This document shows, one piece after another, positions 18,062-26,173 of a DNA stretch of 64,000 bases (position 1 is its first letter; the number at the start of each line of letters is the position of its first letter). Position numbers and translations under genes: made by a program. Under the pieces are notes generated by a model, which saw nothing but the letters and a program-made list of their open reading frames with translations, had not been told where the DNA came from and did no database searches. The DNA lies in the NCBI RefSeq assembly GCF_003324565.1, contig NZ_QOLA01000010.1, forward strand, positions 186,001 through 250,000, given 5' to 3'. The DNA is from Streptomyces sp. SDr-06 (GTDB lineage: Bacteria; Actinomycetota; Actinomycetes; Streptomycetales; Streptomycetaceae).

Positions 18062-18595
18062 ATGGCAGGCAGGCTCACCACCAGGTTCTTGCGGTACCCG
18101 GCCCGGCTCACGGCTGCCGTGGCCCTGGTCCTCGCGCCCACGGCGGCAGCGGCACACGCCGCGGAGGTAACCGGGTCAGCACACACCGAGGCGAAGACCG
18201 TCCGCATCGAGACCGCGGACGTGTTCCACGAGTGTTTGACTCCGCACCCGTCCGGACTCATCTCCCTGGAGACGTGTGGTCGTGGCAGCCAGAGTTTCAC
18301 GCTCCACGACGTTGAGGACGGGACCTTCGAGATCAAGACCTCCGGTGGCAAGTGCCTCACCGCGGACGAGGCCCCCGACACCGGAGTCGGGCTCGGGCCC
18401 TGCGGGGAACGCGACGGCCAGAACTTCAGGTTCGACCCGTCCTTCCTCGCCCCCGGAATGCAGTACACGATCAAAACGACGAGCGACCGGTGCCTGACCG
18501 CGGACCGCACGCAAGACCTCTCCTACGTCAAGCAGGCGAGCTGCTCTCCCCATGGCGCCAGGCAGAAGTTCAACCTGCCGGAGCAGGACATCTGA
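18062..18595 (+). CDS. secreted ricin-type beta-trefoil lectin-like protein
   Basis: 177 residues with a signal peptide (hydrophobic segment ending APTAAAAHA). The mature part shows three repeats, each with a Cys followed by a Q-x-F (QSFTLH, QNFRFD, QKFNLP), which corresponds to the QxW repeats of ricin-B-type beta-trefoils. Six cysteines suggest disulfides. It probably binds carbohydrate outside the cell. The ATG at 18062 is preferred over the GTG at 18056 because AAGGAG (18051-18056) is 5 nt upstream. No catalytic domain is attached. Confidence 0.75.
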   Translation: MAGRLTTRFLRYPARLTAAVALVLAPTAAAAHAAEVTGSAHTEAKTVRIETADVFHECLTPHPSGLISLETCGRGSQSFTLHDVEDGTFEIKTSGGKCLTADEAPDTGVGLGPCGERDGQNFRFDPSFLAPGMQYTIKTTSDRCLTADRTQDLSYVKQASCSPHGARQKFNLPEQDI

Positions 18596-18605
18596 TCCCA
18601 GCTTG

Positions 18606-18621
18606 AAGCCGAGCCCGGCTT
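18606..18621 (+). terminator. small hairpin after lectin-like gene
   Basis: AAGCCG (18606-18611) and CGGCTT (18616-18621) with an AGCC loop, 10 bp beyond the stop. Confidence 0.4.
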
Positions 18622-18747
18622 TGAGGAGCACGTCATCGCTCCCCGGGGCCGCGGCATCGGCATCCATGACGTGCAGCTGAGTGAGGGCCTTGGGGGGCCT
18701 GGGCCGAGAGCCTTGTCCCACCCTGAGTCGGCGGAGATCATGATCGT

Positions 18748-20673
18748 GTGCAACATCGAGAGGGACTCCACGAGCTACTCGTACGCGTCGGACTAACGGT
18801 CGTCGAGGACGTGTGCCCGGGCACCCTGTTCCCGCCGGAAGCCGCTTGGCGGATCGCGCGGGGCATCGCGGCGCCGGACGGCGCGGCCCGGGAAGCGCTC
18901 AACGACGCGTGGTGGCGCCGTCTGTGCGGTGCCGACGGCGAGTTCCTGGTGGCCGTCCTCGGGCACCGGATCGGGGGCAACGACTCCTGGTGGACCCGGG
19001 TCCGGCACGCTGGGATCGGTGTGCCGGGGCTGACCGGCGGCCCGGGGTTCGTGGCGCTCTCCCTCGACGGGCAGGTGCTGGTGGCGGAGGTGCCCGTGGC
19101 GGGCGGGTCTCATGTGACGGCTCTTGACCGGTTGCCGGAGAGGCTGGAGGAGGCGGCCCAGGCTGCCGGACGCGAGACGGAGGTCGAGCGTGCCGAGGTG
19201 TGGGCAGCCGTGCCCGGCCCGCACGCGTGGCCTCTGCACTGGGCGGAGGGGATCGGGTCCAATTCGGCCGCCACGGACGAACTGCTGATCGGGCTGCTCG
19301 ATGTGGAGGACGGCTTCTTGCACGGATGCGACCGGCCGGCCGTTCTCGACGCCGCCGTGGCACATCCCGATCCCCAGGTGCGGTCAAGACCCGCAGACGC
19401 CTTCCGGCCCAAGCTCACGTCCCATCAGTGGATACGCCTGGTCCGTGCCGAGCCGTCGCCGGCGCAACGCGTGCTCTGGGCGCAGCACGCCTGCGCCTGG
19501 GGCGTTGAACTCCCCGAGGATCTGTACGACGACCTCCTCGCCGGGCCCTCCCGCGCAGCAGCCGCCGAGCTCCCGGCGCTCCCCGCACGGTGCCTTGCCG
19601 ACCTCGCCGTTGACACCGACCCCCGGGTGCGGGCGACGGCCTGTGCCCGGTGGGAGGACCTCACTGCGCCGCTGCGTGAACGGCTGCTGACCGACCCGGA
19701 CTCCGCAGTGCGAACGGCTGCGCTGCTCGCCCACCACACCGGCGTGCCCATGCCCCGCGAGGTTTTCGTCGCCCTGCCCGACCCACGCCAGGCGCTCGAA
19801 CGGTGCCGCCTCGCACCCGAGCTGGAGGCGGAGCTGGTTCGGGACGGGGACACGGAGGTGCGCCAGGTGCTCGCCGCCAACCCGCGTCTCGACGCGCACG
19901 GCGTCGCCGCTCTCGCCAAAGACCCTCAGGCCGCCATCCGCGCCGCGGTGGCCCTGCGCCCGGACCTCACCGAGGAGCAACGTGCTGCGGTCCGCCACGA
20001 CTTCGACCCGACGGGGATGTCGCACACCCTGCCGTGGGTCGAGGACCTGCACGGCGACGCCGACGCGATGCGCCGTCTCGCGGCGTCGTCCCACCCGCTG
20101 ATCCGCCGCAGCGTGGCCCGGGCGCGGCACCTCCCGCCGGACGTCGTGGCGCGCCTGGCGCGGGATGACGACCGGGTGGTCCCCCTGTTCCTCGCCGAAT
20201 CGTGCGAAGACGCCCCGCCCGACCTGCTGTTGGAGGTCTGGCGATGGTGGGACGGCAGCCTCAGCCACCCCGACCGGCCCCGCAGCCATCCCAACTTCCC
20301 CCGTGCGGGCCTGCTGCGCTACATCGCCGATCCCAGCGGACGGATGCGTCGCCTGGCTCTGGACGATCCGGAGTCGGCACCGGCCGACGTCGCACGCCTG
20401 GCCGTGGATCCCGAAGCCGAGGTGCGCCGCCGCGCGGCGGAGGATCCCCGGCTGTCACCGGCCGACGCCGTGCGGCTCCTGAACGACCCCGACGGTGGTG
20501 TCCGGGACGCAGCGGTGCGCAATCCGCGGCTGCCCGTCCGCGTCCTGGCCGGGCTGCTGCACGACCGTGACACCGCATGCCCAGCGGTTGCCAACCCGGC
20601 GATCCCGCTTCCCGTCCTGCACCGCATCCTCACCGCTGCCGCGGCCGCGGTGGCCGGGGCAGCCCGACACTGA
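18748..20673 (+). CDS. variant leucine-rich-repeat / HEAT-like repeat protein
   Basis: 641 residues, cytoplasmic, no signal or membrane segment. Residues about 185-630 consist of roughly 20 short helical repeats of 22-26 residues of the form (A)xDPxxxVRxxAAxxPxLxxxxLxxLLxD, as in leucine-rich-repeat-variant (LRV) proteins of Streptomyces. The N-terminal 180 residues form a distinct acidic domain. Such solenoids usually bind other proteins; no catalytic motif is seen. The GTG at 18748 follows GGAG by 11 nt and is the first start in frame. Confidence 0.65.
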   Translation: MQHREGLHELLVRVGLTVVEDVCPGTLFPPEAAWRIARGIAAPDGAAREALNDAWWRRLCGADGEFLVAVLGHRIGGNDSWWTRVRHAGIGVPGLTGGPGFVALSLDGQVLVAEVPVAGGSHVTALDRLPERLEEAAQAAGRETEVERAEVWAAVPGPHAWPLHWAEGIGSNSAATDELLIGLLDVEDGFLHGCDRPAVLDAAVAHPDPQVRSRPADAFRPKLTSHQWIRLVRAEPSPAQRVLWAQHACAWGVELPEDLYDDLLAGPSRAAAAELPALPARCLADLAVDTDPRVRATACARWEDLTAPLRERLLTDPDSAVRTAALLAHHTGVPMPREVFVALPDPRQALERCRLAPELEAELVRDGDTEVRQVLAANPRLDAHGVAALAKDPQAAIRAAVALRPDLTEEQRAAVRHDFDPTGMSHTLPWVEDLHGDADAMRRLAASSHPLIRRSVARARHLPPDVVARLARDDDRVVPLFLAESCEDAPPDLLLEVWRWWDGSLSHPDRPRSHPNFPRAGLLRYIADPSGRMRRLALDDPESAPADVARLAVDPEAEVRRRAAEDPRLSPADAVRLLNDPDGGVRDAAVRNPRLPVRVLAGLLHDRDTACPAVANPAIPLPVLHRILTAAAAAVAGAARH

Positions 20674-20762
20674 GCACGGCCACCTCGCACAGCCGCCCAG
20701 CCAGTGCTGCCGCGGGCGACGTTCGCCGGTTCAACCCCTGGATCGAGGCTTTGCCGAGCTTG

Positions 20763-20768
20763 TAGGTT
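20763..20768 (+). promoter_or_regulatory. -10 element, leaderless promoter
   Basis: TAGGTT, preceded by TTG (extended -10), ends 6 nt before the GTG at 20775. Confidence 0.5.
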
Positions 20769-20774
20769 CCCCAC

Positions 20775-21248
20775 GTGCATGATGACGGCAAGACTCGGAT
20801 CCGATGCGCCGAGGAAGCAGACGCAGCCGTGATCGCGCGCATCCACATGACCTCTCGGTCGGCGACCATGCCCTACCTGCCTCACCAAAAGCGCGGTCAC
20901 GAGCAGGTGACCAGATGGGTGCAGGACGTCCTGCTCAAGGTGTGCCGGACCTGGGTCGCCGTGCGTGATGCGGAGATCATCGGCTACGCGGCCCTCGACG
21001 GCGAGATGCTCGAGCATCTGTATCTGCGCCCGGACGTCCGACGGCAGGGAGTCGGCACGCTCCTGCTCGACGAGGTCAGGCGGCACAGCCCCGCGGGGGT
21101 GTCCCTGCACGTCTTTCAGCAGAACACCGATGCCCGCGCATTCTACGAGAGCCACGGTTTCGCCGTCCTCGACACCAACGACGGTGATCGCAACATGGAG
21201 AACCTGCCCGACATGACGCTTCGCTGGACACCAAACAGCGTTCAGTGA
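20775..21248 (+). CDS. GNAT-family N-acetyltransferase
   Basis: A 157-residue, single-domain acetyltransferase. The acetyl-CoA-binding motif A is LYLRPDVRRQGVGTLLLDEV. Motif B follows with VSLHVFQQNTDARAFYESHGF, ending in the conserved ARAFYxxxGF. The N-terminal IRCAEEADAAVIARIHMTSR is the usual start of the family. Substrate unknown. It appears monocistronic and leaderless. Confidence 0.88.
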   Translation: MHDDGKTRIRCAEEADAAVIARIHMTSRSATMPYLPHQKRGHEQVTRWVQDVLLKVCRTWVAVRDAEIIGYAALDGEMLEHLYLRPDVRRQGVGTLLLDEVRRHSPAGVSLHVFQQNTDARAFYESHGFAVLDTNDGDRNMENLPDMTLRWTPNSVQ

Positions 21249-21327
21249 TCCGTACCCGCCGGACGAGCCCAAGGTTATGCGTCGAGCGTTCTTGGGTGAC
21301 CAACCCCAGGTCCTATTCGTCACATGA

Positions 21328-21347
21328 TGATCTTGATCAGTGGATCA
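21328..21347. repeat. overlapping TGATC dyads upstream of SARP gene
   Basis: TGATC (21328-21332), GATCA (21335-21339) and a further GATCA (21343-21347) form two overlapping inverted repeats with 2- and 4-nt spacers. They lie immediately before the transposase remnant and about 215 bp before the SARP start. They could be an operator or an IS end. Confidence 0.4.
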
Positions 21348-21354
21348 TGGCAGG

Positions 21355-21455
21355 GTGATACGTCGCCATGAACTGTCCGAAGCCGAGGGGGAGTTCGTCA
21401 GTGCGCTGCTGCCGGTCTCCTCGCGGGGCCGGAAGCGTTGGACGACCGAGTGTTC
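21355..21455 (+). pseudogene. IS5-type transposase, 5' remnant
   Basis: A GTG at 21355 opens a frame reading VIRRHELSEAEGEFVSALLP then VSSRGRKR. This closely resembles the N-terminus of IS5/IS4-group transposases of Streptomyces (RRHELSDAEWE..LLP...RGRKR). One frame back, the next codons (21438-21455) read LDDRVF, the usual continuation, after which similarity is lost. It is therefore a frameshifted fragment of about 33 codons and cannot encode an active enzyme. No second end of the element is seen before the SARP gene. Confidence 0.55.
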
Positions 21456-21558
21456 GCGACCTGCCCCGGCCCGCCGGGCCGCCGTGAGTCAGAGGTACCG
21501 CCCGGAGATATTCTCTGAGGCCAGCGATCTCGGCCCCGCCAGGAGTGTGCACGTACAT

Positions 21559-24270
21559 ATGGAGTTCCAGCTCCTTGGACCCGTGGCGGTCAACGGCGGG
21601 AGGGGGCCCGTGCCGCTGGGGTCCGCCAAGCGGCAAAGCCTGCTCGCGCTCCTGCTGCTCCGCTCCCCGGCTCCGGTCTCCATCGACACACTCACCGAGG
21701 CACTGTGGGAGGACGAGCCGCCGCGACACTCGCGCACCGTCATCCAGGGGCACGTCTCGCGGCTTCGCGCGGTGATCACCGAGGCCGGCCTGGACGCGTA
21801 CGACGTCGAACTCGTGACGCGGGGGCGGGCGTACGCGCTGCGGCTGCCCGAGACGCTGCTCGACGCCCGCCGGTTCGACGACCTGGTGAAGCTGGCACAG
21901 CGCCAGCGCGATCCGTCGGACGGGGCGCTGATGCTGCGCGAGGCGCTCGCACTGTGGCAGGGGCCCGCGCTCAACGGGACGGTCGCCACCGCTCCGCTGC
22001 TCGCCGCCGCGGCTGTTCTGGAGGATTCCCGGCTCGCCGCGATCGAACAACTAGCCTCAGTGTACGGGGAGTTGAGAGCACCCGAGCAGGCCGTGACGCT
22101 GCTGAGCGAGGAAGCCGTCACGCAGCCGCTGCGCGAACCTCTGATCGCGGCCCTGATCCGGGCCCTGTACCAGGCGGGCCGCCAGTCGGACGCCCTGGAG
22201 CAGTACCACCGCACCCGCAAAGAACTCGCCGACGCGCTGGGCGTCGATCCGGGGCCGGTGCTGCGGGCGGCGTACGAGGAGGTCCTGGAGACGAACGCGG
22301 TCGCCGAGGGCGGCAGGGGCAGCGCCCATCCGCCCGTACCCGTGTCGGTACCAGACCTGCTGCCCAGGCCACCGCGCGGATTCCACGGACGCAGGACCGA
22401 ACTCGCGGAGCTGGTCCGCGCCACCGCCACCACGTCGCCCATCGCCCTGGTCACCGGACCGGCCGGGGTCGGCAAGACCTCGCTGGCGGTGCACTGGGCC
22501 CACGACCGCGCCGCCGCCTACCCGGACGGCCGTCTCTTCGCCGACCTGCGCGGACACAGCGGCGGAGAGCCGGTCCAGCCCATCGACGTCCTGCGGGAGT
22601 TCCTGCTCGCGCTGGGTGTGGAGGCCGCGGCCGTGCCCGCGTCACAGGAGGCCGCGGCGGCGCTGTTCCGGTCCCTGGTCAAAAAGCGGCGGCTGCTCGT
22701 CGTACTCGACAACGCCCGCGACTCCGCGCAGATACGTCCGCTGCTGCCCGGCGGCGACGCCTGCACCACCGTCGTCACCAGCCGCGCCCGCCTGGACGCG
22801 GTGATGGCCGAGGACTGCGCGACGCCGGTCCCCGTCGAGGTGCTCCACGAGGACGACGCGGCGGGCCTGCTCGCCGAGGCTCTTGGCGATTCCCACGATC
22901 CCGATGCCATACGGAAAGTCGCCCGGCTCTGCGACGGACTGCCGCTGGCCCTGCGCATCGCCGCCGCCCGGCTCAAGGGCCGCCGCCACTGGACTGCCGT
23001 CGACCTTGCCGCCGAACTCGCCGACGAGCACGGCCGGTTGGTGCTGCTGTCCGCTGAGAACACCGGAGTGGAGGCCGCCCTGCGCGCCTCCGTCGCCTGC
23101 CTCGACGCCGCCGATGCCGCGCTGCTTGGCGCGCTCGGGCACTCCTTCACCCGGGAGAGCGACGCCTATGCCGCCGCGGCCGCCGCCGGGGTCGGGCTCA
23201 CCGAGGCCCGAACGGGACTCGACCGGCTCGCCGCGGCGCACTTGGTCCAGGAGGCGGAACCGGGCCGCTACAGCCTGCACGACCTCGTACGGATCTACGC
23301 GCGCGGCCTGCCCCGCGCCGAGAGGACCGACGCGGTCACCCGCCGCCTGGTCGACCACTGGCTGCGGGCGCAGCACGCCGCCGTGGACGTGTTCGACCCC
23401 ACCGGCTCGCGGACCATTCCGCTGCCCGAAGGTTTCGAAGCAGGGCTCCCCGTACCGCGGTTCGCCGAGCGCGACGCCGTGTTCGACTGGTTCCTCAAGG
23501 AGCAGGAATCGCTGATGGCCGCCGTTTCGACCGCCGCCCGGCCCGGCGACGAGGACCGCACCTGGCGGATCGCCGCCCTGCTGTGGCCGCTCGTCCACTG
23601 GCACCCGCATCCCGGATGGCAGCAGCCCCTGCACACGGCGCTCGCCGCCGCCGAGCGGATCGGCAGCACCGAGGGCATCGGCTGGCTGCGCGCTGTCACC
23701 GGCATGCTGTTCGTGGAGACCGGACAGTTCGCGCGCGCCGAGCCTCTGCTGGCCGGCGCGGTGGCGCCGCTGCGGACCTTCGCCCCCGAGGTCTCCTGCC
23801 AGGTCCTCGTCCTGCTCGCCATCGCCCGCCACCGGCGCGGCGATCCGGCCGGCATGCTCGACGCGCTGGCCGAGGCGGTGCACGACGCCCGTACGGCCCG
23901 CCATCCCATCGCCGTCACCCTGGAGCAGTACCACGCCACCCATGCCGCCCTGGCCCAGGGCGACTTCGCGGCGGCGGCCGAGCACACGGCCCGCTGCATC
24001 GCAGCCATCCCTGAAAACGAGATCGCCGGCTGGCGTCCGCTCATCCTGGAGTCGTACGGCATCGCACTGCACTACAGCGGGCATCACCAGGAGGCCCGCA
24101 AGGTGCTGCTCGCCGCAGTCGCCGCCAACGAGGAGGAGGACCTCCCGGCCCGCACGGTACGGGCACTGAACCGGCTCGGGGAGGTTGCCGCGGTGCTCGA
24201 CGAGCCACACTCCGAGGCCGCGTACCGGGCCAGAGCGGAACAGCTCCAGAAGTCCCTCGCACGGCGCTGA
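21559..24270 (+). CDS. AfsR/SARP-family regulator with NB-ARC and TPR-like domains
   Basis: A 903-residue pathway regulator. Residues 1-95 form an OmpR-like winged helix (MEFQLLGPVAVNGG... VIQGHVSRLRAVI), 100-250 the bacterial transcriptional activator domain, and 280-560 an NB-ARC ATPase with a P-loop near residue 300 (TGPAGVGKTS) and a Walker B region LLVVLDNARD. The remainder is helical and TPR-like. Proteins of this class activate secondary-metabolite genes in Streptomyces. The ATG at 21559 matches the family's typical MEFQLLGP start, although the AGGAG at 21541 is rather far away. No biosynthetic cluster is seen in the window, so its target is unknown. Confidence 0.88.
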   Translation: MEFQLLGPVAVNGGRGPVPLGSAKRQSLLALLLLRSPAPVSIDTLTEALWEDEPPRHSRTVIQGHVSRLRAVITEAGLDAYDVELVTRGRAYALRLPETLLDARRFDDLVKLAQRQRDPSDGALMLREALALWQGPALNGTVATAPLLAAAAVLEDSRLAAIEQLASVYGELRAPEQAVTLLSEEAVTQPLREPLIAALIRALYQAGRQSDALEQYHRTRKELADALGVDPGPVLRAAYEEVLETNAVAEGGRGSAHPPVPVSVPDLLPRPPRGFHGRRTELAELVRATATTSPIALVTGPAGVGKTSLAVHWAHDRAAAYPDGRLFADLRGHSGGEPVQPIDVLREFLLALGVEAAAVPASQEAAAALFRSLVKKRRLLVVLDNARDSAQIRPLLPGGDACTTVVTSRARLDAVMAEDCATPVPVEVLHEDDAAGLLAEALGDSHDPDAIRKVARLCDGLPLALRIAAARLKGRRHWTAVDLAAELADEHGRLVLLSAENTGVEAALRASVACLDAADAALLGALGHSFTRESDAYAAAAAAGVGLTEARTGLDRLAAAHLVQEAEPGRYSLHDLVRIYARGLPRAERTDAVTRRLVDHWLRAQHAAVDVFDPTGSRTIPLPEGFEAGLPVPRFAERDAVFDWFLKEQESLMAAVSTAARPGDEDRTWRIAALLWPLVHWHPHPGWQQPLHTALAAAERIGSTEGIGWLRAVTGMLFVETGQFARAEPLLAGAVAPLRTFAPEVSCQVLVLLAIARHRRGDPAGMLDALAEAVHDARTARHPIAVTLEQYHATHAALAQGDFAAAAEHTARCIAAIPENEIAGWRPLILESYGIALHYSGHHQEARKVLLAAVAANEEEDLPARTVRALNRLGEVAAVLDEPHSEAAYRARAEQLQKSLARR

Positions 24271-24385
24271 CCAGCACCACCACCTGCGAAAACGTCTCGC
24301 TTAGTGGAGTGTTAGCGGAATGCCAGCGGCGGGCGGCAAAGTCATGACCGTCAACAAACCTCACCACCACGGGGGACCTACGGTC

Positions 24386-25006
24386 ATGCGTACCGCTCCG
24401 CGCAGGAACACCATGCTCGCCATCGCCGCCACTGCGGCGCTCGCCTTCTCACTGACCGCCTGCAACAACGGCGAGGGCACCAAGGACGCCGGCGCCGCCG
24501 GCTCCTCGGCAAGCACAAGCGCCTCCACGAGCCCGAGCACGAGCACCTCCACCAGCCCGAGCAAGGAAAGTGCCGCGCCCACCTCGAAGGGCTCGCAGGG
24601 CAAGGGCTCGCAGGGCTCGGGTTCCTCCGGCTCTACCGGCTCAGGCTCCTCGGGCTCCGTTGCCGGGTCGGGCTCCGGCGGCGCGGGCGACGACACAGGA
24701 GCCAAGGGCGAGTGCGTCAACTCCGGTACCGAAGGCTGCTTCACCGGCACGCTGTCGTACCTGGCCGAGTACAAGATGATGGTGAACAACCAGGCATTCG
24801 ACGTCAGCGGCGACACCCAGATCCGCGGCGCCGCGGCGATCTGTGGCGCGGCCGACGGTTCCGTCACCGCAGACAACAATGTGGGCACCACCAAGTGCAC
24901 TTACAACCAACTGGTGAAGGCCGCCAAGATGGGCACCGTCAAGGTGCGGGTCATCAAGGGCGCGGACGGCCTCGCCTCGTCGGTCCGGGAGATCTACCAC
25001 CCCTGA
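24386..25006 (+). CDS. exported lipoprotein with Ser/Thr/Gly-rich linker
   Basis: 206 residues. A lipoprotein signal ends in the lipobox FSLTAC (Cys at about residue 27), so it should be anchored outside the cytoplasmic membrane. A low-complexity linker follows (repeated STSPS and KGSQG/SGSSG-type runs to about residue 115), then a compact ~90-residue domain with four cysteines (GECVNSGTEGCF, AAICGAADG, TKCTYNQ) that likely forms disulfides. GGGGGA precedes the ATG at 24386. It is 115 bp downstream of the SARP gene on the same strand. Function unknown. Confidence 0.75.
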   Translation: MRTAPRRNTMLAIAATAALAFSLTACNNGEGTKDAGAAGSSASTSASTSPSTSTSTSPSKESAAPTSKGSQGKGSQGSGSSGSTGSGSSGSVAGSGSGGAGDDTGAKGECVNSGTEGCFTGTLSYLAEYKMMVNNQAFDVSGDTQIRGAAAICGAADGSVTADNNVGTTKCTYNQLVKAAKMGTVKVRVIKGADGLASSVREIYHP

Positions 25007-25200
25007 GGGTGACTCTGGTCCGGCAACGACGGATGGACCCAGGTCGACGAGGTGACCGGTGGGGTGGGTTCATACGGCCTTGATGGTGATCCGGGCTATG
25101 GCGATCTGACCGGCCGCGGAAGTGAGGGGATCGCTCCTCCAGGTCCTTCCAGGGCAAGGGGCCAGGGGCCGGGAGCGGCGGACCGGGCACATCCCGCCAT

Positions 25201-25214
25201 GCGAACACGTTCGT
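25201..25214. promoter_or_regulatory. TetR operator at repressor promoter
   Basis: CGAAC (25202-25206) AC GTTCG (25209-25213) is an inverted repeat abutting the -10 TACGAT at 25215. The same core with matching flanks (GCGAAC..GTTCGTTaCG) occurs twice before the monooxygenase gene. Binding here would block the repressor's own transcription. Confidence 0.75.
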
Positions 25215-25220
25215 TACGAT
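25215..25220 (+). promoter_or_regulatory. -10 element, leaderless promoter of tetR-type gene
   Basis: TACGAT ends 6 nt before the ATG at 25227. The operator occupies the spacer directly upstream. Confidence 0.55.
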
Positions 25221-25226
25221 CGGGTT

Positions 25227-25922
25227 ATGAGTGCGCGAAGAGAGCCGATCAGCCGCCGGGAGCGTCCGGCGAAGCCCGCCCTGTCCCGGCGCTGGATTGT
25301 GGACACCGCCGTGCGGCTCATGCGGGCAGAGGGGCTGGGGAAGGTCACGATGCGCCGCCTGGCGCAGGAGCTGGACACCGGCCCGGCGTCCCTGTACGTC
25401 TACATCGCCAACACCGCCGAGCTGCACGCGGCCGTTCTGGACTTCTTGCTCGGCGAGGTCGATCTGACCGGGCGGGACGGAGGTGAGGGCTGGCGCGAGC
25501 AGCTGCGTGCCGTCATGACGTCGTATACCCAGGTGCTGTTCGAGCACCCGCAGCTGGCGCGGGCCGCGCTCGTCGCACGCCCGAGCGGCGAGAACTACCT
25601 GCGCCTGGTGGAGCGCATCCTCGATCTCCTCTCACAAAGCGGCGCCGGGCGCGAGCAGGTCGCCTGGGGGGTGGACAAACTGCTCCAGGACGCGACAGCC
25701 ACCGCCGCCGAGCACGCGACGCGTGAGCACGATCCCGCCTCCGAGGACGACTGGAACGCCACCGTGCGAGCGCTGCACGCCGTGGACGTCGCCACGCATC
25801 CGGCGATCGCCGCGCACATGCCCACCCTGATCGGCGGCTCGGTGTCGGACAGGATCCGCTGGAGCTTCGACGTCCTGGTCAACGGCATCGTGCACACACC
25901 CGTTCCTGGCGCAGGAGGCTGA
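25227..25922 (+). CDS. TetR-family repressor with TetR_C-type ligand domain
   Basis: 231 residues. The N-terminal helix-turn-helix spans about residues 20-65 (LSRRWIVDTAVRLMRAEGLG, KVTMRRLAQELDTGPASLYV). The C-terminal helices resemble the TetR_C domain of tetracycline-type repressors (GVDKLLQDATATAAEH, then WNATVRALHAVDVATHPAIAAH). It should bind the CGAAC-NN-GTTCG sites in front of itself and of the flavin monooxygenase gene, releasing them when a small molecule binds. The target operon lies immediately downstream on the same strand after a terminator. The inducer is unknown; a substrate of the monooxygenase is the obvious guess. Confidence 0.88.
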   Translation: MSARREPISRRERPAKPALSRRWIVDTAVRLMRAEGLGKVTMRRLAQELDTGPASLYVYIANTAELHAAVLDFLLGEVDLTGRDGGEGWREQLRAVMTSYTQVLFEHPQLARAALVARPSGENYLRLVERILDLLSQSGAGREQVAWGVDKLLQDATATAAEHATREHDPASEDDWNATVRALHAVDVATHPAIAAHMPTLIGGSVSDRIRWSFDVLVNGIVHTPVPGAGG

Positions 25923-25928
25923 GTTCCG

Positions 25929-25947
25929 GGCGGGTTCGCCCCGCCCT
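25929..25947 (+). terminator. terminator of tetR-type gene
   Basis: GGGCGGG (25929-25935) and CCCGCCC (25941-25947) pair perfectly around TTCGC, 7 bp beyond the stop. Confidence 0.65.
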
Positions 25948-26001
25948 GCCGACGGCCGCCGCTTGGTTGAAAGCAGTTCTCCCGCCGCCCCTGGCCGCCG
26001 C

Positions 26002-26051
26002 ACAAGACGTAGCGAACTTGTTCGCAACGAACATGTTCGCTACGGTCTTGT
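26002..26051. promoter_or_regulatory. double TetR operator within a 50-bp dyad
   Basis: Two sites, CGAAC-TT-GTTCG (26013-26024) and CGAAC-AT-GTTCG (26028-26039), have centres 15 bp apart. They lie in a larger dyad: ACAAGAC + GTAGCGAAC (26002-26017) mirrors GTTCGCTAC + GTCTTGT (26035-26051) with a single extra base. The arrangement spans the -35/-10 spacer of the monooxygenase promoter, so bound repressor would exclude RNA polymerase. Confidence 0.8.
26018..26046 (+). promoter_or_regulatory. promoter of monooxygenase operon
   Basis: TTGTTC (26018-26023), a 17-bp spacer and TACGGT (26041-26046). The spacer is filled by the operators. Transcription would start near 26053. Confidence 0.5.
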
Positions 26052-26053
26052 GT

Positions 26054-26173
26054 GTGGCCGAGCCATTGCCTGCCGATCACGTCCATGCCGACCTTCCCCA
26101 GGAGCTTGGCGACGTCGGTGGGGCCGACTCGGCGGACAGAAGCGTTCCGCTACTGCTCTCGGAGGCCCCATGA
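26054..26173 (+). CDS. possible 39-residue leader ORF coupled to monooxygenase
   Basis: A GTG at 26054, 7 nt after the -10 element, could be translated leaderless. It reads an acidic 39-residue peptide (VAEPLPADHVHADLPQELGD...) whose TGA overlaps the monooxygenase start as ATGA (26170-26173). The geometry suggests translational coupling. The peptide is not recognised and may be chance. Confidence 0.2.
   Translation: MAEPLPADHVHADLPQELGDVGGADSADRSVPLLLSEAP

Noticed and set aside
21340..21558. N-terminal extension of the SARP protein from 21340
   Set aside because: The extension matches a transposase N-terminus, not SARP proteins, which start near MEFQLLGP at 21559.
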